Shown here: in pieces, positions 34,879 to 46,072 of the stretch | How positions within the stretch are numbered: position 1 is the first letter of the stretch | Layout: the number at the start of each line of letters is the position of its first letter | Position numbers and translations under genes: made by a program | Origin: Anaerococcus marasmi | Lineage (GTDB): Bacteria; Bacillota; Clostridia; Tissierellales; Peptoniphilaceae | NCBI RefSeq assembly: GCF_900290195.1 | Contig: NZ_OLMF01000004.1 | Span: forward strand, 1,708,943 to 1,772,942 | DNA: 64,000 nucleotides | Direction: 5' to 3' | The notes under the pieces: generated by a model | Database searches by the model: none | What the model was told of the DNA's origin: nothing | What the model saw: the letters and a program-made list of their open reading frames with translations, nothing else

Positions 34879-35205
34879 ATGATTGAATCTCAAATGCTAA
34901 AGGGAGTTATAGAAGGCGTTATACTCCATATTATAAAAAACAACGAAACTTATGGCTATGAAATCGTAGAAGAACTAAAGAACTCTGGCTTTTATGCCAT
35001 GACTGAAGGAACAGTCTATCCAATCCTACAGAGACTTTCCAAGAAGGGATTTATCTTTGGGGCCTACAAGAAATCTACGATTGGGCCAAAGAGAAAATAT
35101 TACTATATAAGCCCAAAGGGCAGGGACTATCTCGATAGCTTTTACAAGTCCTTTGACGAGTTAAGTTATGCTACGGGAAATGTATTAAGTAAGGGGATAA
35201 AATGA
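34879..35205 (+). CDS. PadR-family transcriptional regulator
   Basis: A 108-residue PadR-type winged-helix regulator. The core is MLKGVIEGVILHIIKNNETYGYEIVEELKNSGFYAMTEGTVYPILQRLSKKGFIFGAYKKSTIGPKRKYYYISPKGRDYL, with the conserved GTVYPxLxRLxxKG recognition helix and the basic wing. Members usually repress a neighbouring transporter or stress gene. Here no such gene follows, since rsuA overlaps by 4 bp, so its target is unclear. The ATG is preceded by ATAGGTGATAAA. Confidence 0.92.
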   Translation: MIESQMLKGVIEGVILHIIKNNETYGYEIVEELKNSGFYAMTEGTVYPILQRLSKKGFIFGAYKKSTIGPKRKYYYISPKGRDYLDSFYKSFDELSYATGNVLSKGIK

Positions 35206-35900
35206 GATTAGATAAGATGATAGGAAACTCTGGTCTAGATACCAGAAAAAATATCAAGAAAAATGCCAAGAAGGGAGCTGTCCTTGTAAATGGAGAAGTA
35301 GTAAAGGATACAGCAACCCAGGTTGACCCAGAACTCGATGAAGTATACTATATGGGCCATTTCGTAGACTATTTTGAAAATATCTACGTGATGATGAATA
35401 AACCTGCTGGCTTTCTTTCAGCTACAGAAGATAAAGACCCAACTGTAATAGATCTTTTGGATGATTTCTACAAGGTAATCGACCTATCTATAGCAGGAAG
35501 GCTCGATAAGGATACTACAGGCCTTCTTCTTCTTTCGACAGATGGTAAGTTCATCCACAGGGTAACAAGCCCAAATTCTAATATAGAAAAGACCTATCTT
35601 GTAGAATGTAGAGATAAGATAGATGACAGCCTAATAGACTTATTTGAAGAAGGAGTCTATATCAAAGAAGATGACTATACAGCAAGAAGTGCTAAGCTTA
35701 CTATCTTAGAAGATAAAAAGGGGGTAGTAAAGGTTACGGAAGGCAAGTTTCACTTAGTAAAAAGACTATTTTCAAATTGCGGCAACAAGGTAGAAAAGCT
35801 TAAAAGAATTGCCATAGGAGACTTATCCCTAGACGAACATTTGCCAGAAGGCGAGTATAGGGAGCTAAGTGATGATGAAATATCCCTACTTATGGAGTAA
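35202..35900 (+). CDS. rsuA: 16S rRNA pseudouridine synthase, RsuA family
   Basis: A 232-residue enzyme with an N-terminal S4 domain (MRLDKMIGNSGLDTRKNIKKNAKKGAVLVNGEVV) and a pseudouridine synthase core. The catalytic Asp lies in AGRLDKDTTGLLLLSTDG, with NKPAGFLSATEDKDPTV before it and the family motif EGKFHLVKRLFSNCGNKV after it. RsuA modifies U516 of 16S rRNA in E. coli; related RluB/E/F enzymes act on 23S rRNA, so the exact target is inferred from overall similarity. It overlaps padR by 4 bp. Confidence 0.88.
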   Translation: MRLDKMIGNSGLDTRKNIKKNAKKGAVLVNGEVVKDTATQVDPELDEVYYMGHFVDYFENIYVMMNKPAGFLSATEDKDPTVIDLLDDFYKVIDLSIAGRLDKDTTGLLLLSTDGKFIHRVTSPNSNIEKTYLVECRDKIDDSLIDLFEEGVYIKEDDYTARSAKLTILEDKKGVVKVTEGKFHLVKRLFSNCGNKVEKLKRIAIGDLSLDEHLPEGEYRELSDDEISLLME

Positions 35901-35939
35901 AATAAGGATGATATAAGTAAGGATAAGACGGAGAAAAGT

Positions 35940-36542
35940 ATGTATGAAAATTACGTAAAGAATATATTGGACAGGATTTTGGCCCTATTGGGTCTTATAA
36001 TCCTTTCTCCAATATTTTTGCTTACAGCTCTCGCCATTAAAATAGAAGAGCCTAGGGGAAAAGTCTTCTTCATCCAGGATAGGTCTGGTAAGGAAGGTAA
36101 GGCTTTCTCCTGTATCAAATTTAGGTCGATGTCGACAGAGGCTCCAAACAACGCCGCAACTTGGGAGCTTGATAATGCGGATAGCTACATAACAAAAGTG
36201 GGGCGTTTCATCAGAAAGACATCCATAGACGAGCTTCCCCAGCTTATAAATATAATAAAGGGTGATATGAGCATAGTAGGACCAAGGCCGGTTATTCTTA
36301 AGGAAGAAGAGCTTATAAACTTAAGAAGACAATACGGGGCCTTGAGCGTAAGACCAGGAATTACAGGACTTAGCCAAATTTCAGGCAGGGACAATCTACC
36401 TCCTAGTAAAAAGGCCGAGACAGATGGCGAGTATGCAGCAAATGTAACTTTCTTAAATGACTTAAAAATAATACTAAAAACAATCCCCCAAGTCCTATCT
36501 GGAGAAGGGGTCAGCGAAGGAAAGAAGGAAGATTTTAGGTAA
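35940..36542 (+). CDS. Bacterial sugar transferase (initiating phosphoglycosyl transferase)
   Basis: A 200-residue monotopic phosphoglycosyl transferase that moves a sugar-1-phosphate onto undecaprenyl phosphate, the first step of surface-glycan synthesis. It has one N-terminal membrane helix (ILDRILALLGLIILSPIFLLTALAIK), then GKVFFIQDRSGKEGKAFSCIKFRSM, the catalytic segment RKTSIDELPQLINIIKGDMSIVGPRP and RPGITGLSQISGRDNLP. It is the minimal family form, without the N-terminal CoA-binding-like extension of WbaP. No glycosyltransferase cluster surrounds it, so the product is unknown. GGAG precedes the ATG. Confidence 0.92.
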   Translation: MYENYVKNILDRILALLGLIILSPIFLLTALAIKIEEPRGKVFFIQDRSGKEGKAFSCIKFRSMSTEAPNNAATWELDNADSYITKVGRFIRKTSIDELPQLINIIKGDMSIVGPRPVILKEEELINLRRQYGALSVRPGITGLSQISGRDNLPPSKKAETDGEYAANVTFLNDLKIILKTIPQVLSGEGVSEGKKEDFR

Positions 36543-36744
36543 AACTAAACATTTTCCTTATTTTTCTTAAAAATATTTATCTAGAATTATTTAAACTACG
36601 GACTTTTGCCGGCTTCTATAAAAATATTTATGAAAATGATTGCAAGAATAAAATATTTATGGTAAACTACTAATAAGAGAATATATTAGAGAAGACGAGC
36701 TGTATTAATTTTACACGCTCGTTTTCTGTGTTCATGGAGGTTGT
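36543..36744 (+). promoter_or_regulatory. Promoter and GlpP-type antitermination leader of glpP-glpK
   Basis: -35 TTGCAA (36640-36645), 17-bp spacer, -10 TAAACT (36663-36668). TGAAAATGATTGCA (36631-36644) matches the cre (CcpA) consensus TGNAANCGNTNNCA at all but one fixed position and overlaps the -35. The leader has GAATATATTAGAGAAGACGA (from 36679) running into a terminator hairpin, GACGAGC-TGT...ACA-C-GCTCGTTTTC (36690-36726). Nearly the same lead-in precedes the terminator at 38868-38924, so both are probably GlpP sites. The hairpin ends 18 bp before the glpP start. Confidence 0.7.
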
Positions 36745-38831
<2,087 letters not shown>

Positions 38832-38924
38832 TTAGCAAATTAGAAAAAATGTGATATAATATAAACAGAATATAAATTAGAGATGGCGAGCTAAAGTATT
38901 ACCCTACTTTAGCTCGCCATTTTT
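38832..38924 (+). promoter_or_regulatory. Promoter and GlpP-type antitermination leader of the G3P dehydrogenase operon
   Basis: -35 TTAGCA (38832-38837), 17-bp spacer, -10 TATAAT (38855-38860). Then comes GAATATAAATTAGAGATGGC (from 38868), very like the lead-in at 36679. A perfect 16-bp terminator stem follows, ATGGCGAGCTAAAGTA / TACTTTAGCTCGCCAT (38883-38898 / 38905-38920), with a T-run to 38924. The terminator lies between the promoter and the first gene, so expression requires antitermination. Confidence 0.8.
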
Positions 38925-38947
38925 CCGTTAGAAAAAGGGAGGAATAT

Positions 38948-40369
38948 ATGTATGATGCTATAATTATAGGCGGTGGAGTTACAGGAACATCAATAGCCTA
39001 CCAATTGTCAAAGAAAAAAGGAAAATTCCTATTATTAGAAAAAAACGAAGATGTATGTACAGAAACATCTAAGGCAAACTCAGGAATCTGCCACGGTGGA
39101 TACGACGCAATTCCTGGAACAATGAAAGCTAAGATGAATGTCAAAGGAAATCATATGATGGCTGATGAGGCAAAGAAGTTATCTTTTCCTTACAAACAAA
39201 TCGGAACTTTGGTTTTATGCCACGACGAAAAAGATTATCCTAAATTAAAAGAGCTTTATGATCAAGGTATAGCAAATGGCGTAGGCGGTATGGAAATCCT
39301 TGATGGCAACCAAGTTCGTGAAATCGAACCAAATGTCTCAGATGATGTATGCTACGCTCTATATTGTAAAGAAGCCGGAATAGTAGATCCATTTTTAATG
39401 AATATTGCTTTTGCTGAAGTATCTAACATAAATGGAGTTGATTATAAATTTAATGAAAAAGTAACAGAAACAAATCCAAAAGACGGATATTGGGAAGTTG
39501 TTACAGAAAATGCTACATATGAAACTAAGGCAGTTATTAATGCAGCAGGACTTTACTCAGACGAGATCCACAACAGAGTTAGCGATGAGAAGTTTGAAAT
39601 AAGAGCTAGACGTGGTGAATATCTCTTACTAGATAAGGATACCAAAGGCTTTGTAAATCACGTTATGTTCAACCTACCTACAGAAAAAGGTAAGGGAATC
39701 TTAGTTTCACCAACAATTGATGAAAATACTCTAGTAGGTCCAACATCAGACTTTGTAGATGACAAGGGAGACTTAAGATCAACTAGAGAACACCTAGAAG
39801 AAGTTATCGAAAAATCAAATGATACAGTTAAAAATGTACCTGTAAGAATGGTAATCACATCATTTTCAGGAAACAGAGCTCACGAGAAGGGCGGAGACTT
39901 TATCCTTAAGGAAAGCCTTGATGGATTCTTTGATTGTATAGGGATAGAATCTCCAGGACTAACATCAGCTCCAGCTATAGGTGAATATATGGCAAATCTC
40001 GTAAGCGAAAAATTAAACTTAGAAGATAACAAAGATTTTGTCTATGATAGAAAGCCTACACCAAAGACAAGTGAACTAAGCCTAGAAGAACACGATAAAT
40101 TAATCAAAGAAGATCCAAGATACGGCAAGATCATCTGTAGATGCGAAAAAGTAACTGAAGGTGAAATAGTAGATGCCATCAACAGACCACTAGGAGCTAG
40201 AACAGTTGACGGAGTCAAAAGAAGAGTAAGAGCTACAGCAGGAAGATGCCAAGGAGGCTTCTGCCTACCAAGAGTTATGGAAATACTTGCCAGAGAGCTC
40301 GGCGAAAATTACGATGATATAGTTAAAAACCACAAGGATTCTTACTATATCAAAGGTCATGTAAAGTAA
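38948..40369 (+). CDS. FAD-dependent glycerol-3-phosphate dehydrogenase, GlpA/GlpO-like with BFD [2Fe-2S] domain
   Basis: A 473-residue flavoprotein that oxidises glycerol-3-phosphate to dihydroxyacetone phosphate. The FAD fold starts MYDAIIIGGGVTGTSIAYQLSKK; the DAO-family body includes NSGICHGGYDAIPGTMKAKMN and RRGEYLLLDKDTKG. The C-terminal 75 residues are a BFD-like [2Fe-2S] domain with CRCEKVTEGEI and GRCQGGFC. This matches the three-gene anaerobic enzyme of Firmicutes and Thermotogae, in which the next two genes are partners. GGAGG precedes the ATG, and the leader upstream puts it under GlpP control. Confidence 0.9.
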   Translation: MYDAIIIGGGVTGTSIAYQLSKKKGKFLLLEKNEDVCTETSKANSGICHGGYDAIPGTMKAKMNVKGNHMMADEAKKLSFPYKQIGTLVLCHDEKDYPKLKELYDQGIANGVGGMEILDGNQVREIEPNVSDDVCYALYCKEAGIVDPFLMNIAFAEVSNINGVDYKFNEKVTETNPKDGYWEVVTENATYETKAVINAAGLYSDEIHNRVSDEKFEIRARRGEYLLLDKDTKGFVNHVMFNLPTEKGKGILVSPTIDENTLVGPTSDFVDDKGDLRSTREHLEEVIEKSNDTVKNVPVRMVITSFSGNRAHEKGGDFILKESLDGFFDCIGIESPGLTSAPAIGEYMANLVSEKLNLEDNKDFVYDRKPTPKTSELSLEEHDKLIKEDPRYGKIICRCEKVTEGEIVDAINRPLGARTVDGVKRRVRATAGRCQGGFCLPRVMEILARELGENYDDIVKNHKDSYYIKGHVK

Positions 40370-40379
40370 GGAGGGCACA

Positions 40380-41639
40380 ATGAAAAATTATGATTTAGTA
40401 GTAGTAGGTGGAGGTCCTGCAGGTCTTGCTGCAGCTTCTAAGGCCTATGATTTGGGTGTAAAAAACATCCTTGTAGTAGAAAGAGACGAAATGCTCGGAG
40501 GAATCCTTAACCAATGTATCCACAATGGATTTGGCCTACACAGATTCAAAGAAGAGCTAACAGGACCAGAATACGCCCAAAGATTTGCAGATCTAGTAGA
40601 AGAAAGAGACATAGATGTCCTCCTAAACACAATAGTAATGGACTTTGCGAACGACAAGACCCTTACACTAATGAACGAAGAAAACGGAATGTTTACCCTA
40701 AAACCAAAGGCAGTAATCCTTGCCATGGGTTGTAGAGAAAGACCAAGAGGTGCCCTAAACATCCCAGGAAGCAGACCTGCCGGAGTATATTCTGCAGGAA
40801 CTGCCCAAAGGATGATCAACCTCGAAGGCTATATGCCAGGAAAGAAAGTGGTAATCCTAGGATCTGGCGATATCGGACTTATCATGGCAAGAAGAATGAC
40901 CCTAGAAGGTGCCGAAGTCCAATGTGTTGCAGAAATCATGCCATATTCTGGTGGACTAAAAAGAAATATAGTCCAATGTCTAGACGACTTTGACATACCA
41001 CTTTACTTTAATACAACAATCTCAGGCATCGAAGGAAAAGACAGAGTAGAAGGCTGTACCCTTTCCCAGGTTGATGAGAATATGAAAGTAATACCAGGCA
41101 CAGAAAAACACTATGATTGCGATACCATCCTACTTTCAGTAGGACTCCTACCAGAAAACGAACTAACCAAGGAAGCAGGAATCGAAATAGATCCAAAGAC
41201 TAAGGGAGCTATCGTATCAGATAGATTAATGACAAACATCCCAGGAGTATTCGCTTGCGGTAACGTCCTACACGTTCACGACCTAGTAGATTACGTAACA
41301 GACGAAAGTGAGCTAGCAGCAGAAAACTCAGCCCACTATATCGAAGGTAAATTCGAAGAGTCTAAGGCGGACCCTATATATCTAACAGCTGGTGATGGCA
41401 TATCCTACACCTTGCCACAATACATCAACCCAGACACAATGGCTGATACTGCAATCGTTAGATTTAGAGTAAATAACGTATACCAAAACAGAATCCTAAA
41501 AATGTACGTTGATGGCAAAGAAGTAGCAAAGAAAAGAAAATTAGTCTATGCTCCAGGAGAAATGGAAGATCTAATCCTAAAGAAAGAAGACCTTCCAGAA
41601 GGAGCTAAGGAAATAGAAATCAAATTGGAGGAAATATGA
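40380..41639 (+). CDS. NAD(P)/FAD-dependent oxidoreductase, second subunit of the G3P dehydrogenase
   Basis: A 419-residue pyridine-nucleotide-disulfide-type flavoprotein. FAD binding is at NYDLVVVGGGPAGLAAASKAYDLG, then MLGGILNQCIHNGFGLHRF, the ILAMGCRERPRG motif, NAD binding GKKVVILGSGDIGLIMARRMTLEGAEV and MTNIPGVFACGNVLHVHDLVDYV. Such proteins always sit between the GlpA-like and DUF1667 genes in this operon type. They probably pass electrons from G3P to NAD(P) or another acceptor, a role inferred from context. It begins 10 bp after the previous stop and overlaps the next gene by 4 bp. Confidence 0.88.
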   Translation: MKNYDLVVVGGGPAGLAAASKAYDLGVKNILVVERDEMLGGILNQCIHNGFGLHRFKEELTGPEYAQRFADLVEERDIDVLLNTIVMDFANDKTLTLMNEENGMFTLKPKAVILAMGCRERPRGALNIPGSRPAGVYSAGTAQRMINLEGYMPGKKVVILGSGDIGLIMARRMTLEGAEVQCVAEIMPYSGGLKRNIVQCLDDFDIPLYFNTTISGIEGKDRVEGCTLSQVDENMKVIPGTEKHYDCDTILLSVGLLPENELTKEAGIEIDPKTKGAIVSDRLMTNIPGVFACGNVLHVHDLVDYVTDESELAAENSAHYIEGKFEESKADPIYLTAGDGISYTLPQYINPDTMADTAIVRFRVNNVYQNRILKMYVDGKEVAKKRKLVYAPGEMEDLILKKEDLPEGAKEIEIKLEEI

Positions 41640-41992
41640 AAAAAGAACTAACATGTATCAATTGTCCTCTAGGCTGCACTGTAACAGTAACCATGGAGGA
41701 TGACGGAGAAATAACAGACATCACTGGAAACACCTGCAAAAGAGGTGAAGTTTACGCAAGAAACGAAGTGAAAAACCCAGTAAGAACTGTAACATCAACT
41801 GTTAAAGTTGAGGGAGGATCTGCTTACTCTGTCCCAGTGAAGACTAGTGATGCAATACCAAAGGGAAAAATGAAAGAGGCAATGGTTGAAATTAACGAAG
41901 CTGTTGCCAAGGCACCTATCAAAGTAGGAGATGTGATAATTGATTCAATAGCAGGCACAGGAATAAAGCTTGTAGCTACTGCCAATAGATAA
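41636..41992 (+). CDS. DUF1667 cysteine-motif protein, third gene of the G3P dehydrogenase operon
   Basis: A 118-residue protein with an N-terminal CINCPLGCTVTVTMEDDGEITDITGNTCKRGEVYARNEVKNPVRTVTSTVKV. The CxxCxxxC...C pattern looks like an iron-sulfur site similar to the start of molybdopterin oxidoreductases. It is the usual third member of the GlpA-like / flavoprotein / DUF1667 set in anaerobes, where it may replace GlpC as electron-transfer component; this is inference. A strong terminator follows. Confidence 0.88.
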   Translation: MKKELTCINCPLGCTVTVTMEDDGEITDITGNTCKRGEVYARNEVKNPVRTVTSTVKVEGGSAYSVPVKTSDAIPKGKMKEAMVEINEAVAKAPIKVGDVIIDSIAGTGIKLVATANR

Positions 41993-42031
41993 AATATAAA
42001 TAAAATCTTCTCTAAAAAATATATTTTTACT

Positions 42032-42057
42032 AAAACGCGGGGTAAACTCGCGTTTTT
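42032..42057 (+). terminator. Terminator of the G3P dehydrogenase operon
   Basis: AAAACGCG / CGCGTTTT stem with a trailing T, 40 bp after the DUF1667 stop. The next 180 bp to the pilin gene include a TATAAT at 42114-42119 that may be its -10; no clear -35. Confidence 0.75.
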
Positions 42058-42236
42058 ACTTTAATAAGCAAATATTATCTTTAAAATATATGGTGTTATT
42101 TAGCAAACTATGTTATAATAATAGTAAAAAGAAAGCTTTTGTTAGAAATATTTAGGATTGTAATATATTATTATAAAATCTTACATAAAATCTATAAGCT
42201 TTAGAGGAAAGACATAAAAAAATTCTAGGAGGAGAT

Positions 42237-44201
42237 ATGAAAAGGGAGAGAAAATTTAGGCTATTAGCATTTATCCTGCCAGTTCTAATGCTGATCCAAG
42301 CCTTTTTCCTTGCGCCTGCGGGTTTGGCTAAGGAAGAAACGAAAGAAAATTTAAGTATCGAATATGATATCAGTGCTTGGTCTGCCAATAAGGCTATCGA
42401 AGAGAACGAAGATAAAGATTTTTTTAAAAATTTTGATTTCAAATCGTCTCAAAGACAGGTTAGATATTGGAAATTAGATGAAAACTTATTAAAAGATAAA
42501 GACTTGCTTAAATTAAGAGATGATTATAATAAGAAATCTGAGAAAGAACTTATGGCAGATGAGAATCTCGGAGAAGGAAAGTTAAGCGAGTTAGCTAAAA
42601 TAAAATATAATGGAAAATTCTACGATGAGATTGATTTTTCATCAGAAGAATTCAAGGATTTTACTAAAGAGGATTTATCTAAACTAAATACTGAAAGGAT
42701 ACTTATTAAAGATCTTGAACCAGGATACTATCTAATAAAAGAAACAGACGACTCTAAGGAAAGAGTTGCCGCTATGGACAAAGAATATGGTCTAAAAAGC
42801 GGAGAACTTGTAACAGCTATAATTAAAATTCCTGATGATATAAAAGAAAGAGCAGAAGATAAATCTCTCCTATATCATATGAAGAAGACAGAAGATGTAC
42901 CTACCAAAGATATCACATTAATAAAAGTCGATGAAGATGATAAAGATATCAAGCTTGACAAGGTTGGTTTCAAATTATTGAGAAAAGAGACTAGCACAAT
43001 AACAGGTGATGATAGTAAATCAGAAGTTTCAAAATCTTATTTGGTTCCTGTAAAAGATTTAAAGAATGGTAATTATGAATATGATCCTTCAATTGATAAG
43101 CCTGAAAACATTCCTATGTTAAAAACTAATACAGACGGAAAAATAGTTGTTAAGGGTCTTCCAGAAGGGGACTATTATTTCGAAGAAGTTGAGACTATTG
43201 AAGGTTACGATCCAGATATAAATATAGGAAAAAACAACGAAGATAAACCAGTAAAACCGGGTGGAACAGTAACTATTGAGAATAAAAGAATCCCATCTTT
43301 AATCAAGGTAAAAAAGGGAACAACAGAGACTCTCGATGGAGTAAAGTTTGCTGTTTATAAGAAAGATGGCGAGGATAAACTTAAGTTTAGACAAGGAAAA
43401 ACTCCTGGCGAATATATCTATGACGAAGCGGGAGATCTTACAGATATCGAAACCAAATCTGGAGGTAAAATCTATCTTCGTGAAATGCCAGAAGGAGATT
43501 ATTATTTCAAAGAGATAAGCACCATAGAAGGATATATAAAATCCGAAGATTCTTATGAATTTAACGTTGATGAAAACCACAATATAAAAGTTAATGGTAA
43601 AGCTGAATCCCTAAAGGTTGAAAACGTGCCTGAAAACGAAGATAATCCAACACCACCTGGAGAAAATTCAAAGGGTAGCCATAAGTTTATCAAGGTCGAT
43701 AAAGATGACCACGGCAAAAAGCTAGCTGGAGCTAAGTTTAAGGTTCAAAAGCTTGTTGACGATAAGTATATGACAGTAGTTAGAGATGGCTCAGAATATA
43801 TCGTAGAGTCAGATTCTAATGGAGCCTTAGAGGTAACAGACTTAGAATATGGTCACTACAGACTTAAAGAAGTAGGATTTCCTGAAAACTACAATCCAGT
43901 TGCTGAGTTTACAGAATTTGATATAAGTGCAACATCATCATTAAACACAGCTGTGCTTATAGAAAATGAACACAAACCACCAAAAGAGGAAACACCTCCT
44001 CCAACACCACCAGAAACTCCTGACAATCCAACAACTATCACACCATCTACTCCAACAAAGACACTTACTTCAAGGAGTCGTGGTCCACTAGTTAAGACTG
44101 GGGATATTAGGATTTGGATTTATTTTGCCATAGGTTTACTATTGGTTGTGGCAGGATTTGTCATTATTAGAAATCAAGATAAAAAACAAGAACTTGCATA
44201 G
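42237..44201 (+). CDS. SpaA/CnaB-type pilin or adhesin with LVKTG sorting signal
   Basis: A 654-residue surface protein. The signal peptide covers about residues 1-32 (FRLLAFILPVLMLIQAFFLAPAGLA). Three CnaB-like domains can be seen by their E-box lines: LPEGDYYFEEVETIEGY, MPEGDYYFKEISTIEGY and LEYGHYRLKEVGFPENY, whose Glu catalyses intramolecular isopeptide bonds. The N-terminal domain has a similar GYYLIKETDD. A Pro/Thr-rich linker leads to the sorting signal LVKTG (about residue 618), a hydrophobic helix and a basic tail. LVKTG replaces the usual LPxTG. No clear YPKN pilin motif is seen, so a backbone or tip role is uncertain. Three sortases follow. Confidence 0.9.
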   Translation: MKRERKFRLLAFILPVLMLIQAFFLAPAGLAKEETKENLSIEYDISAWSANKAIEENEDKDFFKNFDFKSSQRQVRYWKLDENLLKDKDLLKLRDDYNKKSEKELMADENLGEGKLSELAKIKYNGKFYDEIDFSSEEFKDFTKEDLSKLNTERILIKDLEPGYYLIKETDDSKERVAAMDKEYGLKSGELVTAIIKIPDDIKERAEDKSLLYHMKKTEDVPTKDITLIKVDEDDKDIKLDKVGFKLLRKETSTITGDDSKSEVSKSYLVPVKDLKNGNYEYDPSIDKPENIPMLKTNTDGKIVVKGLPEGDYYFEEVETIEGYDPDINIGKNNEDKPVKPGGTVTIENKRIPSLIKVKKGTTETLDGVKFAVYKKDGEDKLKFRQGKTPGEYIYDEAGDLTDIETKSGGKIYLREMPEGDYYFKEISTIEGYIKSEDSYEFNVDENHNIKVNGKAESLKVENVPENEDNPTPPGENSKGSHKFIKVDKDDHGKKLAGAKFKVQKLVDDKYMTVVRDGSEYIVESDSNGALEVTDLEYGHYRLKEVGFPENYNPVAEFTEFDISATSSLNTAVLIENEHKPPKEETPPPTPPETPDNPTTITPSTPTKTLTSRSRGPLVKTGDIRIWIYFAIGLLLVVAGFVIIRNQDKKQELA

Positions 44202-44256
44202 CTTAAGATAGATGCGGTAGCGATATCGTATCTATTTTGCTTATAAAGGATTTTAG

Positions 44257-45207
44257 ATGGCGATTTTACGTAAAAATAAAGAAAATAAAAATATTAAGAA
44301 ACAACCTTCCAAAAAGGCCAAGTGGACCTTTAGGATTGTTTTCTTCTTGGGTTTCTTGGTAGCTCTCTACCCCTTAGTCAACAGACTCTACTATAGGATT
44401 GACTCCAACAACCAAGTATCAGTCTTTAACGAAGGGACCGACAAGCTAGCTACAGAGGAGATCGAAAGAAGGATGGGTCTTGCTCGTGCTTACAACGATT
44501 CCTTGAACAATGCTGTCTCTGAGGACCCTTATGCCAAGGACAGGCAGGAAAAAGGTAGAGCAGAGTATGCGAGGATGCTTGAAGTCCACGAGATGATAGG
44601 CCACGTTGAGATACCAAAGATCAACCAGGACCTTCCAATCTATGCAGGAACTGCAGAGGAAGTTCTCCAAAAGGGAGTAGGTCACTTGGAAGGAACATCT
44701 CTTCCAATCGGGGGTAACTCTACCCACTCGGTTCTTACTGCCCACTCGGGTCTACCTGAGGCGACTTTATTTACCCACCTCAGCGAACTTGAGATAGGAG
44801 ATAAGTTCTACGTCCACAATATTTCAGAAACCCTAGCCTACCAGGTCGATCAAATCAAGGTCGTTGAGCCTACCAACTTTTCTGACCTATTAATCGACCC
44901 AGGTCATGACTATGTAACCCTTCTTACTTGTACTCCAATAATGATTAACTCTCACAGACTCCTTGTTAGGGGCCACAGGGTGCCTTATGTTCCAGCTGTA
45001 GATGAGGAGCTAATCAGGACTACTAAGACAAATTGGATATTTAGATTGTTATTCTTCATAGCCTTATTCTTGATTATTATCTTGATAATATATCTATGGA
45101 AACTAAGGAAAGATAACAAGAAATATTACACAAGGATTGAAGATATTAGACAAAGACAAGATAAATTGATGAATAAGTCCAAAAAGGTGAAAGAAGATGA
45201 AGACTAA
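44257..45207 (+). CDS. Class C sortase (1 of 3)
   Basis: A 316-residue pilus-type sortase. It has an N-terminal membrane anchor (FRIVFFLGFLVALYPLVNRLYY, 25-46) and a C-terminal one (WIFRLLFFIALFLIIILIIYLW), as usual for class C. A lid with DPY (90-92) covers the active site. Catalytic residues are His163 (VLTAHSGLPE), Cys225 in YVTLLTCTP and an Arg in NSHRLLVRG. Note HSG rather than the usual HRG after the catalytic His. It is about half identical to the next gene, pointing to tandem duplication. It should polymerise or anchor the pilin encoded just upstream. Confidence 0.93.
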   Translation: MAILRKNKENKNIKKQPSKKAKWTFRIVFFLGFLVALYPLVNRLYYRIDSNNQVSVFNEGTDKLATEEIERRMGLARAYNDSLNNAVSEDPYAKDRQEKGRAEYARMLEVHEMIGHVEIPKINQDLPIYAGTAEEVLQKGVGHLEGTSLPIGGNSTHSVLTAHSGLPEATLFTHLSELEIGDKFYVHNISETLAYQVDQIKVVEPTNFSDLLIDPGHDYVTLLTCTPIMINSHRLLVRGHRVPYVPAVDEELIRTTKTNWIFRLLFFIALFLIIILIIYLWKLRKDNKKYYTRIEDIRQRQDKLMNKSKKVKEDED

Positions 45208-46072
45208 TCTAAAAGATAAGCTTAAGTTTGGTCTAATCTTCCTAGTTGGACTTCTAATATTTTCCTACCCGATGATTTCCCAGAAGTTTTATGAAATCAA
45301 AGCGGATGAGGAGATAATAGAGTTTGTCAAACAGAGTAAGGAAATTAACGAAGAAGAGATAAACAAGAGAATGGATCTTGCAAGAGCCTATAACGAGACC
45401 CTAGATCCTTCAAGGCTCTCTGACCCTTACAGTAAGAAGGAAGAAGAAGCAAGAGCCTACTACGCTCATATGCTTGAAGTAAATGAGATGATAGGCCACG
45501 TAGAAATACCTAGAATCAACCAAGACCTTCCTATCTATGCCGGAACGAGCGAGACAGTCCTACAGAAGGGCTGCGGCCACCTGGAGGGAACTTCCCTTCC
45601 TGTAGGGGGTAAGTCTACCCACACGGTAATTACAGCCCACAGGGGCCTTCCTGAAGCCGTTTTGTTTAGGTATTTGGACCAACTAGTAGAAGGAGATATT
45701 TTCTACATCCACAATATCCAGGGAACTCTAGCCTACAAGGTCGATCAAATTATGGTAGTCGAGCCAACTAACTTCGAGCCAGTCTTAGTCCAAGAAGGCA
45801 AGGACTATGCGACTCTTTTGACCTGTACACCATATATGATCAACTCACACAGACTTTTGGTTAGAGGTTATAGGATTCCTTACCAAGAGGCTATAGATGA
45901 TGGTATTGCCAATACGCCAAGATTTAAGCCAGACTTTTTCCAACTATTGCTAATACTAATGCCTATCCTGGTATTTTTGATAATTGTATCAACTAGAGAG
46001 AAAAGAAAATCACTAAACTTAAGAAAAGAGGTAGAAGATATTGAAAAAACAATTAAAACTAACAAAAATTAG
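45197..46072 (+). CDS. Class C sortase (2 of 3)
   Basis: A 291-residue pilus-type sortase with an N-terminal anchor (LKFGLIFLVGLLIFSYPMI), a DPY lid (76-78), His148 in VITAHRGLPE, Cys210 in YATLLTCTP, NSHRLLVRG and a C-terminal anchor (FQLLLILMPILVFLIIVS). It starts 11 bp inside the end of sortase 1 and its own end overlaps sortase 3, so all three are translated as one unit. Strong similarity to sortase 1 around NEMIGHVEIPRINQDLPIYAG supports duplication and later specialisation. Confidence 0.93.
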   Translation: MKTNLKDKLKFGLIFLVGLLIFSYPMISQKFYEIKADEEIIEFVKQSKEINEEEINKRMDLARAYNETLDPSRLSDPYSKKEEEARAYYAHMLEVNEMIGHVEIPRINQDLPIYAGTSETVLQKGCGHLEGTSLPVGGKSTHTVITAHRGLPEAVLFRYLDQLVEGDIFYIHNIQGTLAYKVDQIMVVEPTNFEPVLVQEGKDYATLLTCTPYMINSHRLLVRGYRIPYQEAIDDGIANTPRFKPDFFQLLLILMPILVFLIIVSTREKRKSLNLRKEVEDIEKTIKTNKN

